Shown one piece after another: positions 50,871-61,470 of a stretch of 64,000 nucleotides of DNA (positions are counted from its first letter, which is position 1; each line of letters starts with the position of its first letter). The translations under genes and the position numbers were made by a program. The notes under the pieces were generated by a model. That model searched no databases, was not told where the DNA came from, and saw nothing but the letters and a program-made list of their open reading frames with translations. Source of the stretch: Nothopassalora personata. Its lineage: Eukaryota > Ascomycota > Dothideomycetes > Mycosphaerellales > Mycosphaerellaceae. The stretch is from assembly GCA_033816765.1 (NCBI GenBank), contig CM066290.1:1922001-1986000 (forward strand). Reading direction: 5' to 3'.

Positions 50871-53800
50871 CTATGCCCACATAGCCTTGAACTTCATGTT
50901 GAACTCGGCATGCAATTTCTGGAACGCCTTCAGCACATCCTTCAAACCCTGCCCACCCTCGCCATCCCACGAGTTGAGCTCCGCCGCAGCAGCCTCGGCC
51001 TCAGCACTGAGCTGCTTTCGCGTAGCAGCATCAGCCATGGCATCTTCTTCCTCGGCAAGGTCCTCCCAGCTGTCCGCATTCTTCGCCTTCTTCTTGGTAG
51101 TAGCAGCATCGACCTTGGTGCGATCGGGCATGACGATCCCAGAGTCCGCAGCGCTGGGACCAGAAGCGACGCTCTCGGCCTCAACGGCAGCGACCTTGTC
51201 GTCCTCTTCCTCTTCGTGAGCATCGAGACGACCCATGACGTCGAGCATATCCATGTCGCCTTCACCTTCGGTCAGTTTCATGAAGTTCATGACAGAAGTG
51301 ATGATGGTAGCCAAGACGAGGGAGAAGTCGTTGAGCAAGAACCAGATGTCTGCGCGACGGACGCCGTTGGCACGTTCGATGGTCATGACATCGCCGTGCT
51401 TGAAGAAATCCAGAAGGTATGCGTTCAGCGGCACTTCCATCTCCTCGGGATAGACGTCCATGTGCGGAATGACGGCTTCCTCCAGGAACACGCCGTCTCG
51501 TGTCGTGGCACATAGATCGTGAATAGATGCGAATTTGTCATCGGGTCCCGACAGGGCGACGAAGGACGAGCGAACGTGTGTAGGCGGTAGATGATCGATG
51601 TTCGCGGGCAGCTTACCGGTCTCGGCACCGATCTTGACCTGCGAGAGTGGCAGAGTACGGTCGTAGTCGTGAAGGTGCTGATCAACGAATGTCTCGACAT
51701 ACGCCTTGTACACAGCTAGCGTCTGCTTGTTGTGATCGATGAGAATTTCAGAAGCCTTCTTTGGCAACGGTGGCAGGAAGACGATCGAAGAAGACGGCTT
51801 GACCACCTTCTCCCGATACTCTGCGTCGGCCTGCTTGCAAGCGATGCGACTGAACAAGTGAGACATCACAAGCATCAACGTCTCGAGAGTCGGCTTCTCT
51901 TCTGTGTGGATTTTTGCGCAGAGCTCGTGGAAATAGCCTTCCTTTAGCAAAGCATGGAACGCGAATGATGAGTTCTCGGTAAAGTAGAGATGGCTGACGA
52001 GACCAGCAAAGTTGAGTGGTGCACCATCTGATCCTAAGAGCTGTTGCCGACGCAAGTACTCGATCGAGAAACGCAAGTGATGCATGACTTCGTCCTTGAA
52101 CGAGGCGCCGCCCAAGTAGAGTCTTGGCTGCGAGAGTAGAGCGTTGATGGCGCTGACAGCGTACTTTGCATTATTGGACTCGTGTAACAATGTGAATAGT
52201 CGCAATACCAGTGTAGTCGTGATCGGGAAGTGTCCGTTGAGGTCCGGCAGGCGTGAGCTGATCAGTCTACAGACCTTCTGCCTGGACACACCCTGGAATA
52301 CCACGTTTCCTAACAGATCGAAGCCACGACGTCCAGCTCGACCAGCGCACTGGCGGTAGTTGAGCGCCGTGAGGAAGATCGAGTCGCCCGAGAAGACAAC
52401 GGTCTTACAAGGCATGTTGATACCCAGCGCAAGCGTGCCCGTTGCGACAATCACACGGAGGAAGCGCTTGCGGAAGAGGATCTCCACGACTTGCCTGTAC
52501 TTGCGATTCATACCAGCGTGATGGACACCAACACCACGAGCCAATGCATCGATGAGCCATTGCTGCAGGTCGCGGCGTCTCAGTTGACGGATGTATCCTT
52601 CCAGCTCGGATGCTTGTAGAGCAGTGTGGTCGGCAAAATGGTAGCCATCTTGTGGCGCTTCTGGGTCGAAGGACTCCCACTTTGAGTCCTCACTGCCGGC
52701 AGCATCCTTCTGTAGATCGAGCTTGGATGCCTTCTCATCATCGCCGTCGTCATCGCCTTTACCCTTCTTGGCCTTTGTGCCGGCTTTTGGCGCCTTCGAA
52801 GCTGCCTTCAGCTTCAGCTTCTTCCACTCCTCCCAGCGCTCGAGTGTCTTCTCCCACTTGGGGCCGGTCTTTCGTTGAATAGCTTCTGCCTGCGCTAATT
52901 GCTCCACCACGATCCTGCAGATCTTCTCACACTGGTGGCGATCGTAGTTGAAAAGAATGGCTGGCAATGCATCTTGCTCGTTAAGACGGCAAAGCATCGG
53001 TAGCGTGGTCTGAATGAGATCTTCTGGGTTGATCTCACCGTCAGATGCTCGAATGCTTTGAGCCGGCTGTGCCGGGTAGACCTCTTCTCGATTCTCGTCA
53101 CGGAAGCTCTGCTCAAGAGTATGCAGGAGTTTGTCGTAGGGCGAAGACGGATCGCGGAGCCAAGTACGTAAGAGGTCCTTCAAGTCCTGTTCCCACTTCA
53201 ATATGTCGACCTTGCGCGACACTTCCGGGAGTGCTTTGGCAGGATCTAAGCCTACAGGAACGGTATACTTGTCGTCCTGTACCTTGATCATTGCTTGCCA
53301 TAGCAGAAGACAGTCTCGAGGCTCAAGTGCGAGATCTTCTGGGATACCGCGCGACTTGTCCACCAAGCCGGCAACAGGATGGATGAAGTTGAACCCCGTA
53401 ACACCTTCCAACCCGAGTGATCCGAATGCAGACTTCTCTGGAATGCCTTGGAAAGCGAAGTGCTTCGGAGGCTGGTAGTAGTACTTTCGCAGATCAGAGT
53501 ACCGGTAGGGATGTTGCACCGTGACGAGCTCCTTGCCGATTGCTTGTTGCGTGGTCGCGAGCCAATCGCTGAACTCGCCTGGGTTTCCCACTGTCGCTGA
53601 CAATGCAATGATCGGGCATGGTGCCATCAGGAGCAATTGCTCCCACACAACACCATCCTCTGCTTGACCAATGGAGTGAATCTCGTCGAAGATGATTCGC
53701 TTGACTCTGCTAGCCCAAGAATTGGCGTTCGATGGAGCGAGTAGCATAATCTGGAGCACGTGTGGTACGGTGACCAAGACCTGGCAGCCAGTCGGGTTGT

Positions 53801-56621
53801 TGATGCGGTAGTCGCGCGTGTGAATGGCCCACACAGACTTGCCACCATACTTGAATTTCTTCGAATAACGAGCCTGCACTTCTGCAGCGATCTGGTTGAC
53901 CAACGCCTTTGTGGGCGCAACATACACCAGCACGCCATCGTCATCGGCTTCTAAAACCTTACGCATGGCGTAGAAGGAGATGAAAGTTTTACCCGCACTG
54001 GTTGGGGCGACGACGAACGTGCTTTGGTCGGCGTCTATGCTGTCCAGTACCTTCCTCTGCCAGCCGTCAGGTTGAAAATCCACACGTGAATCAGGTCTGG
54101 AATCGAAGCTCCGCTCGAGATATGGACCACATTCTAGCAGCTGAAAGTCTTTCGATGGCAGCTTCACCGATAAAGATTCCACTTTCGTTGGTAGTGCAAA
54201 CGTGAAAGCCAGCTTCTTGTCGTTGCCACCTTCTGTGACCGTGGGAATAGGCGGAAGTGCGAGGGTTTCAGTGGTAGTCTCGAGGCATTTTGCGATGGTC
54301 TTCGTGAGAGGGCTGCGCTGGGCGATGCTGCGTGCATGTGACCAGATCAGGGCTGCCACTTGGATTCGTTGCTTCTGTTGCCCTTGACGACAAGCCTCGA
54401 TCCAGTACAGTAGAAGTGAATTCACCAAGTACAGCTCGACTTCGGCGCCTACGACCTCTTTCCAAGCGGTTTGAAGGTTGATCAAATACACTCGAGCCTT
54501 GCGGTAGCGAGTACGCGGATCAGCCTCGGCTTGAAAGCCTTTGCAGACAAGTTGCCACGAGCTGAAGATCTTGTCGCCGGCACTTTCGTCCTTCTTAGCT
54601 TTATCAGCGGCAATGCGATTGAGCATAGCTTGTTTACCAGCATTCTTAGCAGCGTTCTTGCCGCCACCACCGCCACCCTTTTTCTGACCAGCCTTGCCCT
54701 TAGTCTGCGAGGACGCACCACTGTCAGACTGATCCGAGTCGGCGGGCGACTCCGTGCCAGTCTTGCTCTTGGTTGGTCGCGGAGCACCAACGATGATGGT
54801 TTCCGGCTCCAAGCTCTTTCCAACAGCGTTGGTCAACGATGCTGCATACGTCCTCATCTCTGCCATGAACCATTGATTGCGTCTGGCTTCACGACTCGCC
54901 TGTCTTGCATCTTGTGGCGTCTCAGGAGCCTTGACTTTGATTGGCCGCTTTGCGTTGTGCCAATGCGTGACCTCCTGGAAGATCTTCCGCGAGGCGAGAG
55001 AGCGCTCACTCTCTGCTGCGGCATCTACTTCGATGCGCACAGATTCGAGGTGCTTGTCAAACACCTTGTTGGAGAACGGGAGAACTGATATGTCGTCGTG
55101 GCTGGGGGTAGTAGTCTCAGCACCGGCGTCAGGCAGTGTCCTGGCCTCCGCGACTTGTGGTAGGCCAAGGCTCGAGGTTTGCATCAGACTACCCACGGCA
55201 TTGAGCATGTTCTCGAACGTCGTCTTGACGTCCGCAGTCACTTCTGGCTGGGCGTGTGCGACCTTCAGAAACAGACGACCATCTATGGCGTCCATGACGT
55301 CCCTCGTTGTGTCCCACTGCACCATGATCGTCTGCCAAGAAGTGCTGTTCAGAATACTCTCGGCTGTAGACACTACCTTGATAAGCACTCTTGACGCCTG
55401 CTCCGCGCCCGGCACTGCGTCTACTCTCCTGGTAGAGAGGGATGCGTATTGCAAGAGGGCTTGATGCAGTAGCAGAGCTGCGGCATCTTGAGGTGCCAAG
55501 GCATCTCCACCACCTAGTAACTTGCTGATGGTTATGATAAGTAAAGCGGATCTCTCGGTGAGGGTCGATTTGTACTTGCTGAGCTTCTCGAGCTCCACAG
55601 ACACATCCAAAGTGGGACGCGCTGGGGACTTGAGAGCGTCACGAACAGGAGCTTGTTCGACCGACGATCTACGACGAGCCTCAAGCACCATTGTCATGAC
55701 CTTAGTGTCTCTCCACTCGAGCCCGTTGACCAGGCCCACATTGTAACCTCGTCCGATGAAGGAGATGATCATTTGTCGCAGGGCCACTCGCTGCGCTGTG
55801 GACTTACTGCTGTCATCGCCAACGTGTTTGGCTTTGCGACCGGCTGATCGCGCGCCGTCGTGGGCCATGATGAAGTATGGTGCCGACCGCTGCAGGTAAT
55901 CCACGAATTCTGGCGCATCCCATGACTTGAAGGCAGCGAGTTTAATCGAGGGATGAGTCTTGACATTTGTGAGATGTCGGATGACGACCGAACGCGCGAA
56001 GAAATACTTTGCGGCATTGTTTTCATCAACGTTTGATGGAAGGCATAGCTGCCTGTTGCTGTCGAAGAAGATGATGTTGAAGTGGCATTTGCGTTGTGCC
56101 AAGTTGTGAAGGAAGTGCTCGACGTTGTAGACGGCGTGCAGAAGCTGAAGACCGTAGTCGAAGTCGAGCTTATCGTCTTCGAAGCATCTCAAGAGCATCG
56201 AGTCTCCCTCGATGAGGAAGAGTTCGTCTCCAGCATAGTCGCCAACGAGGTCTACACGTCTTGACAATAAGTGGCGGTAAGCTGTCAAGATTTTTGTGTC
56301 TTCTGCCTTGACATTCTCGTCCTCGAAGACAAGGTCTTGGTCATCTTCGACGTCCGAGTCGATGCGGTCTTTCTCGTCGGGTGCTGCTGTGCTCGTATGT
56401 CCACCGTTTACCGCTTGCTGATACTGATTGCCGCCATTTTGCGGCTGTTGAATGCTCATCGAGCCTTGAGCGGACTTCTTCTTTTGCTTTTTTCTCGAGA
56501 GATACGATGTCTTACGCCCCTTTAGATCGACAGATAGCGAGTTCGGCTGTGATTCTGGCGCGGCTTTGGTGGGTTGTTTGTACTCGTGGTGAGAATTCGA
56601 ATTGCTGTTGCTCAACGTCAT
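50871..56621 (-). CDS. DDX60-like Ski2-family DExH RNA helicase
   Basis: A single uninterrupted frame of 1,916 residues. The N-terminal ~60 residues are polar and basic. Residues about 80-260 (LLSRRVDLVGDYAGDELFLI, FNIIFFDSNRQLCLPS, FIMAHDGARSAGRKAKHVGD) form the PIN-like region of DDX60 proteins. The helicase core has VAPTSAGKTFISFYAMRKVL (motif I, about 873), FDEIHSIGQ (motif II, about 978), ALSATVGNPGEFSDWL (motif III, about 1,010), ATGTLALGINMPCKTVVFSG and YRQCAGRAGRRGFDLLGNVV (motifs V and VI, about 1,400-1,430). The helical C-terminus is typical. Two low-complexity Lys/Gly inserts occur. Animal DDX60 is an interferon-induced antiviral helicase; fungal members are cytosolic and poorly characterised, so RNA surveillance or Ski-complex-like work is inference. 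The ATG at 56621 is the first in frame; one at 56459 (MSIQQPQNGG) is an alternative. Confidence 0.9.
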   Translation of the reverse strand: MTLSNSNSNSHHEYKQPTKAAPESQPNSLSVDLKGRKTSYLSRKKQKKKSAQGSMSIQQPQNGGNQYQQAVNGGHTSTAAPDEKDRIDSDVEDDQDLVFEDENVKAEDTKILTAYRHLLSRRVDLVGDYAGDELFLIEGDSMLLRCFEDDKLDFDYGLQLLHAVYNVEHFLHNLAQRKCHFNIIFFDSNRQLCLPSNVDENNAAKYFFARSVVIRHLTNVKTHPSIKLAAFKSWDAPEFVDYLQRSAPYFIMAHDGARSAGRKAKHVGDDSSKSTAQRVALRQMIISFIGRGYNVGLVNGLEWRDTKVMTMVLEARRRSSVEQAPVRDALKSPARPTLDVSVELEKLSKYKSTLTERSALLIITISKLLGGGDALAPQDAAALLLHQALLQYASLSTRRVDAVPGAEQASRVLIKVVSTAESILNSTSWQTIMVQWDTTRDVMDAIDGRLFLKVAHAQPEVTADVKTTFENMLNAVGSLMQTSSLGLPQVAEARTLPDAGAETTTPSHDDISVLPFSNKVFDKHLESVRIEVDAAAESERSLASRKIFQEVTHWHNAKRPIKVKAPETPQDARQASREARRNQWFMAEMRTYAASLTNAVGKSLEPETIIVGAPRPTKSKTGTESPADSDQSDSGASSQTKGKAGQKKGGGGGGKNAAKNAGKQAMLNRIAADKAKKDESAGDKIFSSWQLVCKGFQAEADPRTRYRKARVYLINLQTAWKEVVGAEVELYLVNSLLLYWIEACRQGQQKQRIQVAALIWSHARSIAQRSPLTKTIAKCLETTTETLALPPIPTVTEGGNDKKLAFTFALPTKVESLSVKLPSKDFQLLECGPYLERSFDSRPDSRVDFQPDGWQRKVLDSIDADQSTFVVAPTSAGKTFISFYAMRKVLEADDDGVLVYVAPTKALVNQIAAEVQARYSKKFKYGGKSVWAIHTRDYRINNPTGCQVLVTVPHVLQIMLLAPSNANSWASRVKRIIFDEIHSIGQAEDGVVWEQLLLMAPCPIIALSATVGNPGEFSDWLATTQQAIGKELVTVQHPYRYSDLRKYYYQPPKHFAFQGIPEKSAFGSLGLEGVTGFNFIHPVAGLVDKSRGIPEDLALEPRDCLLLWQAMIKVQDDKYTVPVGLDPAKALPEVSRKVDILKWEQDLKDLLRTWLRDPSSPYDKLLHTLEQSFRDENREEVYPAQPAQSIRASDGEINPEDLIQTTLPMLCRLNEQDALPAILFNYDRHQCEKICRIVVEQLAQAEAIQRKTGPKWEKTLERWEEWKKLKLKAASKAPKAGTKAKKGKGDDDGDDEKASKLDLQKDAAGSEDSKWESFDPEAPQDGYHFADHTALQASELEGYIRQLRRRDLQQWLIDALARGVGVHHAGMNRKYRQVVEILFRKRFLRVIVATGTLALGINMPCKTVVFSGDSIFLTALNYRQCAGRAGRRGFDLLGNVVFQGVSRQKVCRLISSRLPDLNGHFPITTTLVLRLFTLLHESNNAKYAVSAINALLSQPRLYLGGASFKDEVMHHLRFSIEYLRRQQLLGSDGAPLNFAGLVSHLYFTENSSFAFHALLKEGYFHELCAKIHTEEKPTLETLMLVMSHLFSRIACKQADAEYREKVVKPSSSIVFLPPLPKKASEILIDHNKQTLAVYKAYVETFVDQHLHDYDRTLPLSQVKIGAETGKLPANIDHLPPTHVRSSFVALSGPDDKFASIHDLCATTRDGVFLEEAVIPHMDVYPEEMEVPLNAYLLDFFKHGDVMTIERANGVRRADIWFLLNDFSLVLATIITSVMNFMKLTEGEGDMDMLDVMGRLDAHEEEEDDKVAAVEAESVASGPSAADSGIVMPDRTKVDAATTKKKAKNADSWEDLAEEEDAMADAATRKQLSAEAEAAAAELNSWDGEGGQGLKDVLKAFQKLHAEFNMKFKAMWA

Positions 56622-56929
56622 TAAACTTTGGCCAGCAGACCCCCAAATGCACTATACCCCATACTTGAAATAGTGGGCCTGAGACGATTACAACTGAGAA
56701 TAACAAGGCACTTTTTGACCTATATATATTCACTCCCACACATACTCCTATTTCGATGTCTCCTTTCAATTATCATGCAGCGAGCGAGGCAACCCTGAAA
56801 TCTTCAGGAAACAAAGATGTAATTCATCGGCTCATCGAGGTTAGGCCAATTGCTGCTTTTATTTCCTCAGCTGTACACTCTAGAACACCTCATAGCTGTC
56901 GTCGGGTATCATAAGATCACAAGCTACAG
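56622..56929. other. Upstream region of the DDX60-like gene
   Basis: About 310 bp between the helicase start and the stop of the cysteine-rich protein. A TATATATAT stretch lies at about 56721, about 100 bp upstream of the start codon, and may be a TATA-like element. Nothing else stands out. Confidence 0.4.
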
Positions 56930-57690
56930 TCATCCCCTCCTCATGAAAAATACTCCACCAATTACTTGCAGTCCCACCAGTACCACCAGCAGCTTTGCCC
57001 ATCCAAGCGCTGCTTTCTGGACGGCGTCCGCCTCCACAATCAATATCGTCCCACACTGGCCAGCTTGCGTGGTGGGCAGCCCAGGTCCTACGGCGACCAA
57101 TGTGGAGCAATAACCACCATAGCCGATCACGGTCGTAGCAGCAGGCGCGACATAACCACCTCCTCCATACACAGTCGTCGCGGGAGGTTGCCATGTCGTC
57201 GTTGGAGCCCAGTACTGGGTCGTCGTTTGTACGTATCCTCCTCCAGCTGCTGCTATGCCGCTACATGTCTTGCCATTGGGACAGCATGCAACGACAGAGT
57301 TGGCCCATGAGCATGTGTTATCGGATGGACAGCAGCTGGATCATCATTAGCATGCAATAGCGCTATTATGCCCTGGACCACTCACTAATATGGCTGCTGG
57401 ATATTTGTACAGCTTACAGGGTGATCCGCCGGACATTGCGCCTGTACCGCAGTGCTTCCCGTCCCACTTCCGCCGCTATTCTGTGTGTTTGACACGCTGC
57501 TTCCATCGCCGTAGATTGCTAGCGCTCCGGTGAACTGGTAGTTCTGGCGCTCTTCAAGTACTATGTCTCCGTCCCGTTCTAGAATGTCGTACGCCTGTGC
57601 TGCAGCAAGCGATGCGAGAAGCGACCACGCGAGGGTAACGTGTAAGCTTAACGCAGAGCTCCAATGCACAGCGCTGCTGTGGTGTGACAT
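56930..57690 (-). CDS. Secreted cysteine-rich surface protein with C-terminal hydrophobic anchor
   Basis: Two exons, 57690-57386 and 57335-56930, give 236 residues. The 50-nt intron (GTGAGTGGTC ... GATCCAG) joins CTNIQQPY to CCPSDNTCSWANSVVACC in phase. The N-terminus (SLHVTLAWSLLASLAAAQA) is a signal peptide after a short basic lead. The mature part has QCPADHPVSC, CCPSDNTC, ACCPNGKTCSG, then a Thr/Tyr/Gly-rich linker (TTTQYWAPTTTWQPPATTVY). It ends with a hydrophobic helix LVVLVGLQVIGGVFF and RRG. This Cys pattern resembles small fungal cell-surface proteins carried on a GPI anchor or a membrane tail. Function unknown; a wall or host-interface role is only inference. Confidence 0.78.
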
Positions 57691-58413
57691 TGCGATTGGT
57701 GCTGCCTCGATCTGGGCAGGCTGGCAAGCTGGATGCTCGAGGGTTGGGCGTAAGTGTTGTGGTTCTTGCTTTTAGCGAATGTAGAGTTGTGGCAAACTGT
57801 AAGCAGGTACGCAGAATGCGCAATCAGCTCCGGCAAACAATCTCAAGTAGTACGAAACGGATGGTAAGAAGGGAAGACGATCTTGAAGTGGAAGAGGCTG
57901 GCTTGAGCTTCGGTGCATGATGAGGCGCATAGCAAGTTTTCGGTTGCGGACTTGGTGCATGAATGCCGAATGCTCCGCGCAGTGTCAAGGTCACCCTGGT
58001 GACGCATCGATGCGTTGGGCGGTCTGGCCGAGGCGTTGGGCACAGTCAGGCATTGGTGAAGCCTTCGTCGTCGCGGCGAACACGGAAATGCTGCTTGGAA
58101 GCGATGTGGAAGACCGGCTACTCACACGAAGAGCTGTGCCGCCGTACACATGCTGAACGACCCGGAGCTCAGCAACCTTGAAGGTGGGAAGAAGGTTCGC
58201 GGCTGAGAGATAGGCTTCAGCGACAAGGAGCTATCCCTGCAAGCGCGTGCGGTATCTTAGCCCCGCCGTGACGATCCAACCATGAACCATACCGCACCAA
58301 GCAGCCCTTCGCAACAACCTCAGCCGTCTGTCTTCGCAGCGTACTTGCGCACCAGCATCCCTGAGCAACATACTGTCCGCTGATATGACTCCATTTTCAT
58401 CGTCCTCCTCTCT
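57691..58413. other. Spacer, cysteine-rich gene promoter side
   Basis: About 720 bp between the cysteine-rich gene start and the caleosin stop, both minus strand. I see no supported gene or repeat. It should include the promoter of the cysteine-rich gene. Confidence 0.4.
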
Positions 58414-59388
58414 TCAGTTCTCCCAAAGCAGCCGCTTGAAATGCCTGACAGTACCGTCCACATGCGCTTTCCTGAGTTCTTGCAACCGCTTCTTCCTCGC
58501 ATTTTCGTCCGCCTTTTGCTGAAAGATGCTCCCATCATAGACTCGTCTGACATCCTCCTTCTTCAAGATACCGTCTTCGGGCCATAGTAGAAGGTACACA
58601 GCAAGCCACTCGAGGAACGTAGCGCTCCAGCCGAAGAAGTCGAACACCAACCGTTGTCCCTTGTGCATCCGTAGCAAATCGCCCACGTCCAGACCACTTT
58701 TATTTCCGCGATCGTATTTTGCGAATAAGTCTTCGAAGTTCTGCGCTCGGAACCGTCCTTCGTTGTCGTATGACATGGAGTCGCTGCCATGCTTGTCTTT
58801 GTGGACGTTGTTGATCCAGATTCTGAAGAAGGGGTCTGGGAGCCAAGACGGCGAGGTCGGATAGCTGAGGTTGAAGTTGATGATGAACATGGCCAAGGCA
58901 GCAAGAAAGACACTCCAACCCCATTTGCGGCAGGCGTGGTAGGTATCAGATGGCCAGATGACTCCGTCGCCATCTTGGTCGAAGTATGCGCAGTGTTGCT
59001 GCAGCACACTCTGCTCCTTGTGCTTCTCGGCCCATTGACCTTGGGTGGAGCCCTTCGGTGCTTCTTGTGAGGCGGCGACGTTGGCTCGTGCGGTGCCTGC
59101 GTCTATAAGTCTCGAATCGGTTGGAGGGAAGTATGGCACCCTTTCGCTCGTAACTGGCACTGTCTCAAGAGTGGCGGCAAAGCGCTCGTCAGGTGGATGA
59201 TCGTCCTGTCTTGCTTGAACCGCCTCAACGTTATCATTGGCGATGTGCTGGCCATGGCTCTTATCCGGCAAGCCTTCAGTAGCTGTCAAAATGGCCTTGT
59301 CGACTTTGTGTTTCATCTGCATGAGCGGCATTTTCGAGGTGGTGACGTTGCGCGGACGGTCTGCGCTCCAAGTCTTGTGTGCAAACAT
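58414..59388 (-). CDS. Caleosin-family calcium-binding peroxygenase
   Basis: Single exon of 324 residues. The caleosin core starts at about residue 128 (VLQQHCAYFDQDGDGVIWPS): a heme-ligand His132 followed by a canonical EF-hand loop (Asp137 to Asp148). Then come a hydrophobic segment (VFLAALAMFIINFNLS), a proline-knot-like PTSPSWLPDPFF, and the second heme motif INNVHKDKHGSDSMSYDNEG with His196 and His200. The C-terminus has FDFFGWSATFLEWLAVYLLL and GILKKEDVRRVYDGS. Caleosins sit on lipid droplets or ER and use hydroperoxides to oxidise fatty acids; fungal ones take part in oxylipin signalling. The first ~125 residues are disordered and unusually long, and may carry targeting information. 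Confidence 0.93.
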   Translation of the reverse strand: MFAHKTWSADRPRNVTTSKMPLMQMKHKVDKAILTATEGLPDKSHGQHIANDNVEAVQARQDDHPPDERFAATLETVPVTSERVPYFPPTDSRLIDAGTARANVAASQEAPKGSTQGQWAEKHKEQSVLQQHCAYFDQDGDGVIWPSDTYHACRKWGWSVFLAALAMFIINFNLSYPTSPSWLPDPFFRIWINNVHKDKHGSDSMSYDNEGRFRAQNFEDLFAKYDRGNKSGLDVGDLLRMHKGQRLVFDFFGWSATFLEWLAVYLLLWPEDGILKKEDVRRVYDGSIFQQKADENARKKRLQELRKAHVDGTVRHFKRLLWEN

Positions 59389-60149
59389 TCGTGGGTCTAC
59401 GCCGGATCTGCGTCGCCTAGCAGCTTTTGTATATCACCTCGCCGGTGTCACAGTGATGGCGCTTTTGCGTCATCTTCGTGAGCACTTCGGATCGAATTCC
59501 GCTCATATCGTGTATCGTGTAGGCCGACGAAGGCTGGTCGCTGATCATCGTGCTGAGGCTTGTCTCGACGCTTCTCGCAAAATGCGAGAACCTCCATTAT
59601 TTGGTGTACTAGCACTCAGGTCAATCTGATGCTTGTTGTCTCAGCATGTCGCAGAATCTGATGTAACAAGCCGGTAACACTTCGGTCACCGGTGATGCTG
59701 TTCTCTGATCTCTCTTTCTTGTATCCTGTCAGAGCAGCATCCACCAACGCCGCAGAGGCAATGATAAAGCTTATTCTAGGGTCACCTATGAGGCGCTTCA
59801 GGACTGCGCTGCCATTGTAGACCGCTTGTGAGGATAACCTTCATGATTGCTGGATGCTGTGGAGGCCCGGAACATAATAGAGCTCTAATGCCTTGGCACG
59901 CTTGGCAGGGAGCATAGGAGGTACGGCGATCTAATATCGTGCAGACGTGAGCAAGGCATATTGGTTCACGAGAAGTAAGCACGTTGAGATTGATCTATTG
60001 AACAAGCCCAGAGCAAATCAAAATGTTTCCACGACATTGTCTAACAGCGCTGTGCTTCTCCTGTCCGTTCGTGTTGCAGCTCCTAGCAAAGCAGTCCTCG
60101 AACGACATACATCAAACGCTACAGGGCCTTAGTCCACGACGCTGTTGCA
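59389..60149. other. Spacer before the pseudogene
   Basis: About 760 bp. The left part should be the caleosin promoter. Nothing else is supported; short frames on both strands show no resemblance to a family. Confidence 0.4.
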
Positions 60150-61470
60150 GAGGCGATCGCCATCGAACATACCACATCTGATCCTTTTGAACCCAATTGG
60201 ATTGGGCCCTCACGCGCCTCGAAGGCCGTCTGTTAGCGGGAAGTACATTGCACCATTACTGGTCTGGAATTATGCACCGGACAAAAGTGGCTCCGTGACA
60301 TCGTCAGATGATTCTCTAGAGTCTGGAGACTACCAAGCATTCTTCCTCGCCCGCGATGGCCATTAGTGGCTGGCTGAACCAGTTGATGTCCTGTTCAAGG
60401 CTCCTCCTGCGGACTTTTACTTTCAGGTAGAGTCTACATCTCTGCACAATGCGCGACAGGGCGACCAGTATGTAGCGAAGATTGCAGGACTGGTTCTCGG
60501 CCAAGGCAGAGATACCGTCACTTTTGCAAAGATCACTGGCGACGACTGCGTCAACGTGAGCTCCGAGGGCATGATCACAGGCACACCCAGCCAGATTTCG
60601 AGCGAGTCATCGAAAATCACAATCCAGGCCGCAGCAGGTAATGGAATAAACAAGACCATCCGCCTGATAGTCTCTATACAAGGAGACTCCCAGCGCCTAG
60701 TCAGCAACCTCAAAGTCATGGCCTACAACCTCTGATACGGACTGCCATGAGAAGCAACTCCGCTTCAAACTGAACTACGGCGCAGACGCGATATCACACA
60801 AGAGGCCTCATCTGAAGACGCAATCCGCCTTGGCCAAGCTCAGGGCTGGTATCACTGCCAGAGCAGCCGCAGCGTGGGTGTGATAAGCCGCTGCCCCATT
60901 ACGGAAGAAGACGGCAAGATCCCAGCATCGGGTGGTGTTCGCAGTGACTTGGACAGCAGTCGCGAGGTGGACAGATTCGAGATCAATGTCTGAAGCTCGC
61001 ATCTGGGCTACACACCCTGCGGTCCTTTCGACTTTGGTTCGACAATATGACTAAGTAAGAAGTCCTTGTCTGCGAAGCAGACTCTGCACATACGCCACGA
61101 ATCGCCGCCTTCCTGGAGGGCATCGAAAGTCAGCTACAGAACCCACAGAGCGTGCCACTTTTCCTGACAGGTGACCGAGATGCTCCATTCCACCTTGACT
61201 GGGTACCCGCACTGCAGGAGAAGAACTGTGGTGTCAACAATTTTAAATGGCTCAGTTCTATCCTGCCGATTGAGCGTGGCATGATTGACTCCTACCAAGT
61301 CGCGCATCCAGACCCTGTTGCGGAGCAGGCTATGACATAGTCGCCAATGATCCCGAAACATGACGGTGCCAACGACAGGGATGGGCCTCAAGATCGGAAC
61401 GACGTCGTTATCATACGAAAGACAGACTGCGAGTCGTTGGTTCGGAGCGCACGGTCGTAGGTTCATCGGT
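60150..61470 (+). pseudogene. Endonuclease/exonuclease/phosphatase-family pseudogene
   Basis: Plus-strand pieces in shifting frames match one secreted-type EEP protein. An N-terminal beta-rich part reads YIAPLLVWNYAPDKSGSVTS and DYQAFFLARDGH, then AKIAGLVLGQGRDTVTFAKI. The EEP domain follows: LKVMAYNL, KQLRFKLNYGADAI (other frame), GQAQGWYHCQSSRSVGVISR, SSHLGYTPCGPFDF, LTGDRDAPFHLDW (family consensus GDFNAPSHLDW) and MIDSYQVAHPDPV. Stops interrupt it: TAG at 60364, TGA at 60733, TGA at 60991 and TAG at 61338, the last three where the family has Trp. At least two frameshifts are needed. It is clearly non-functional; the sphingomyelinase-like or nuclease substrate cannot be told. Confidence 0.82.
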
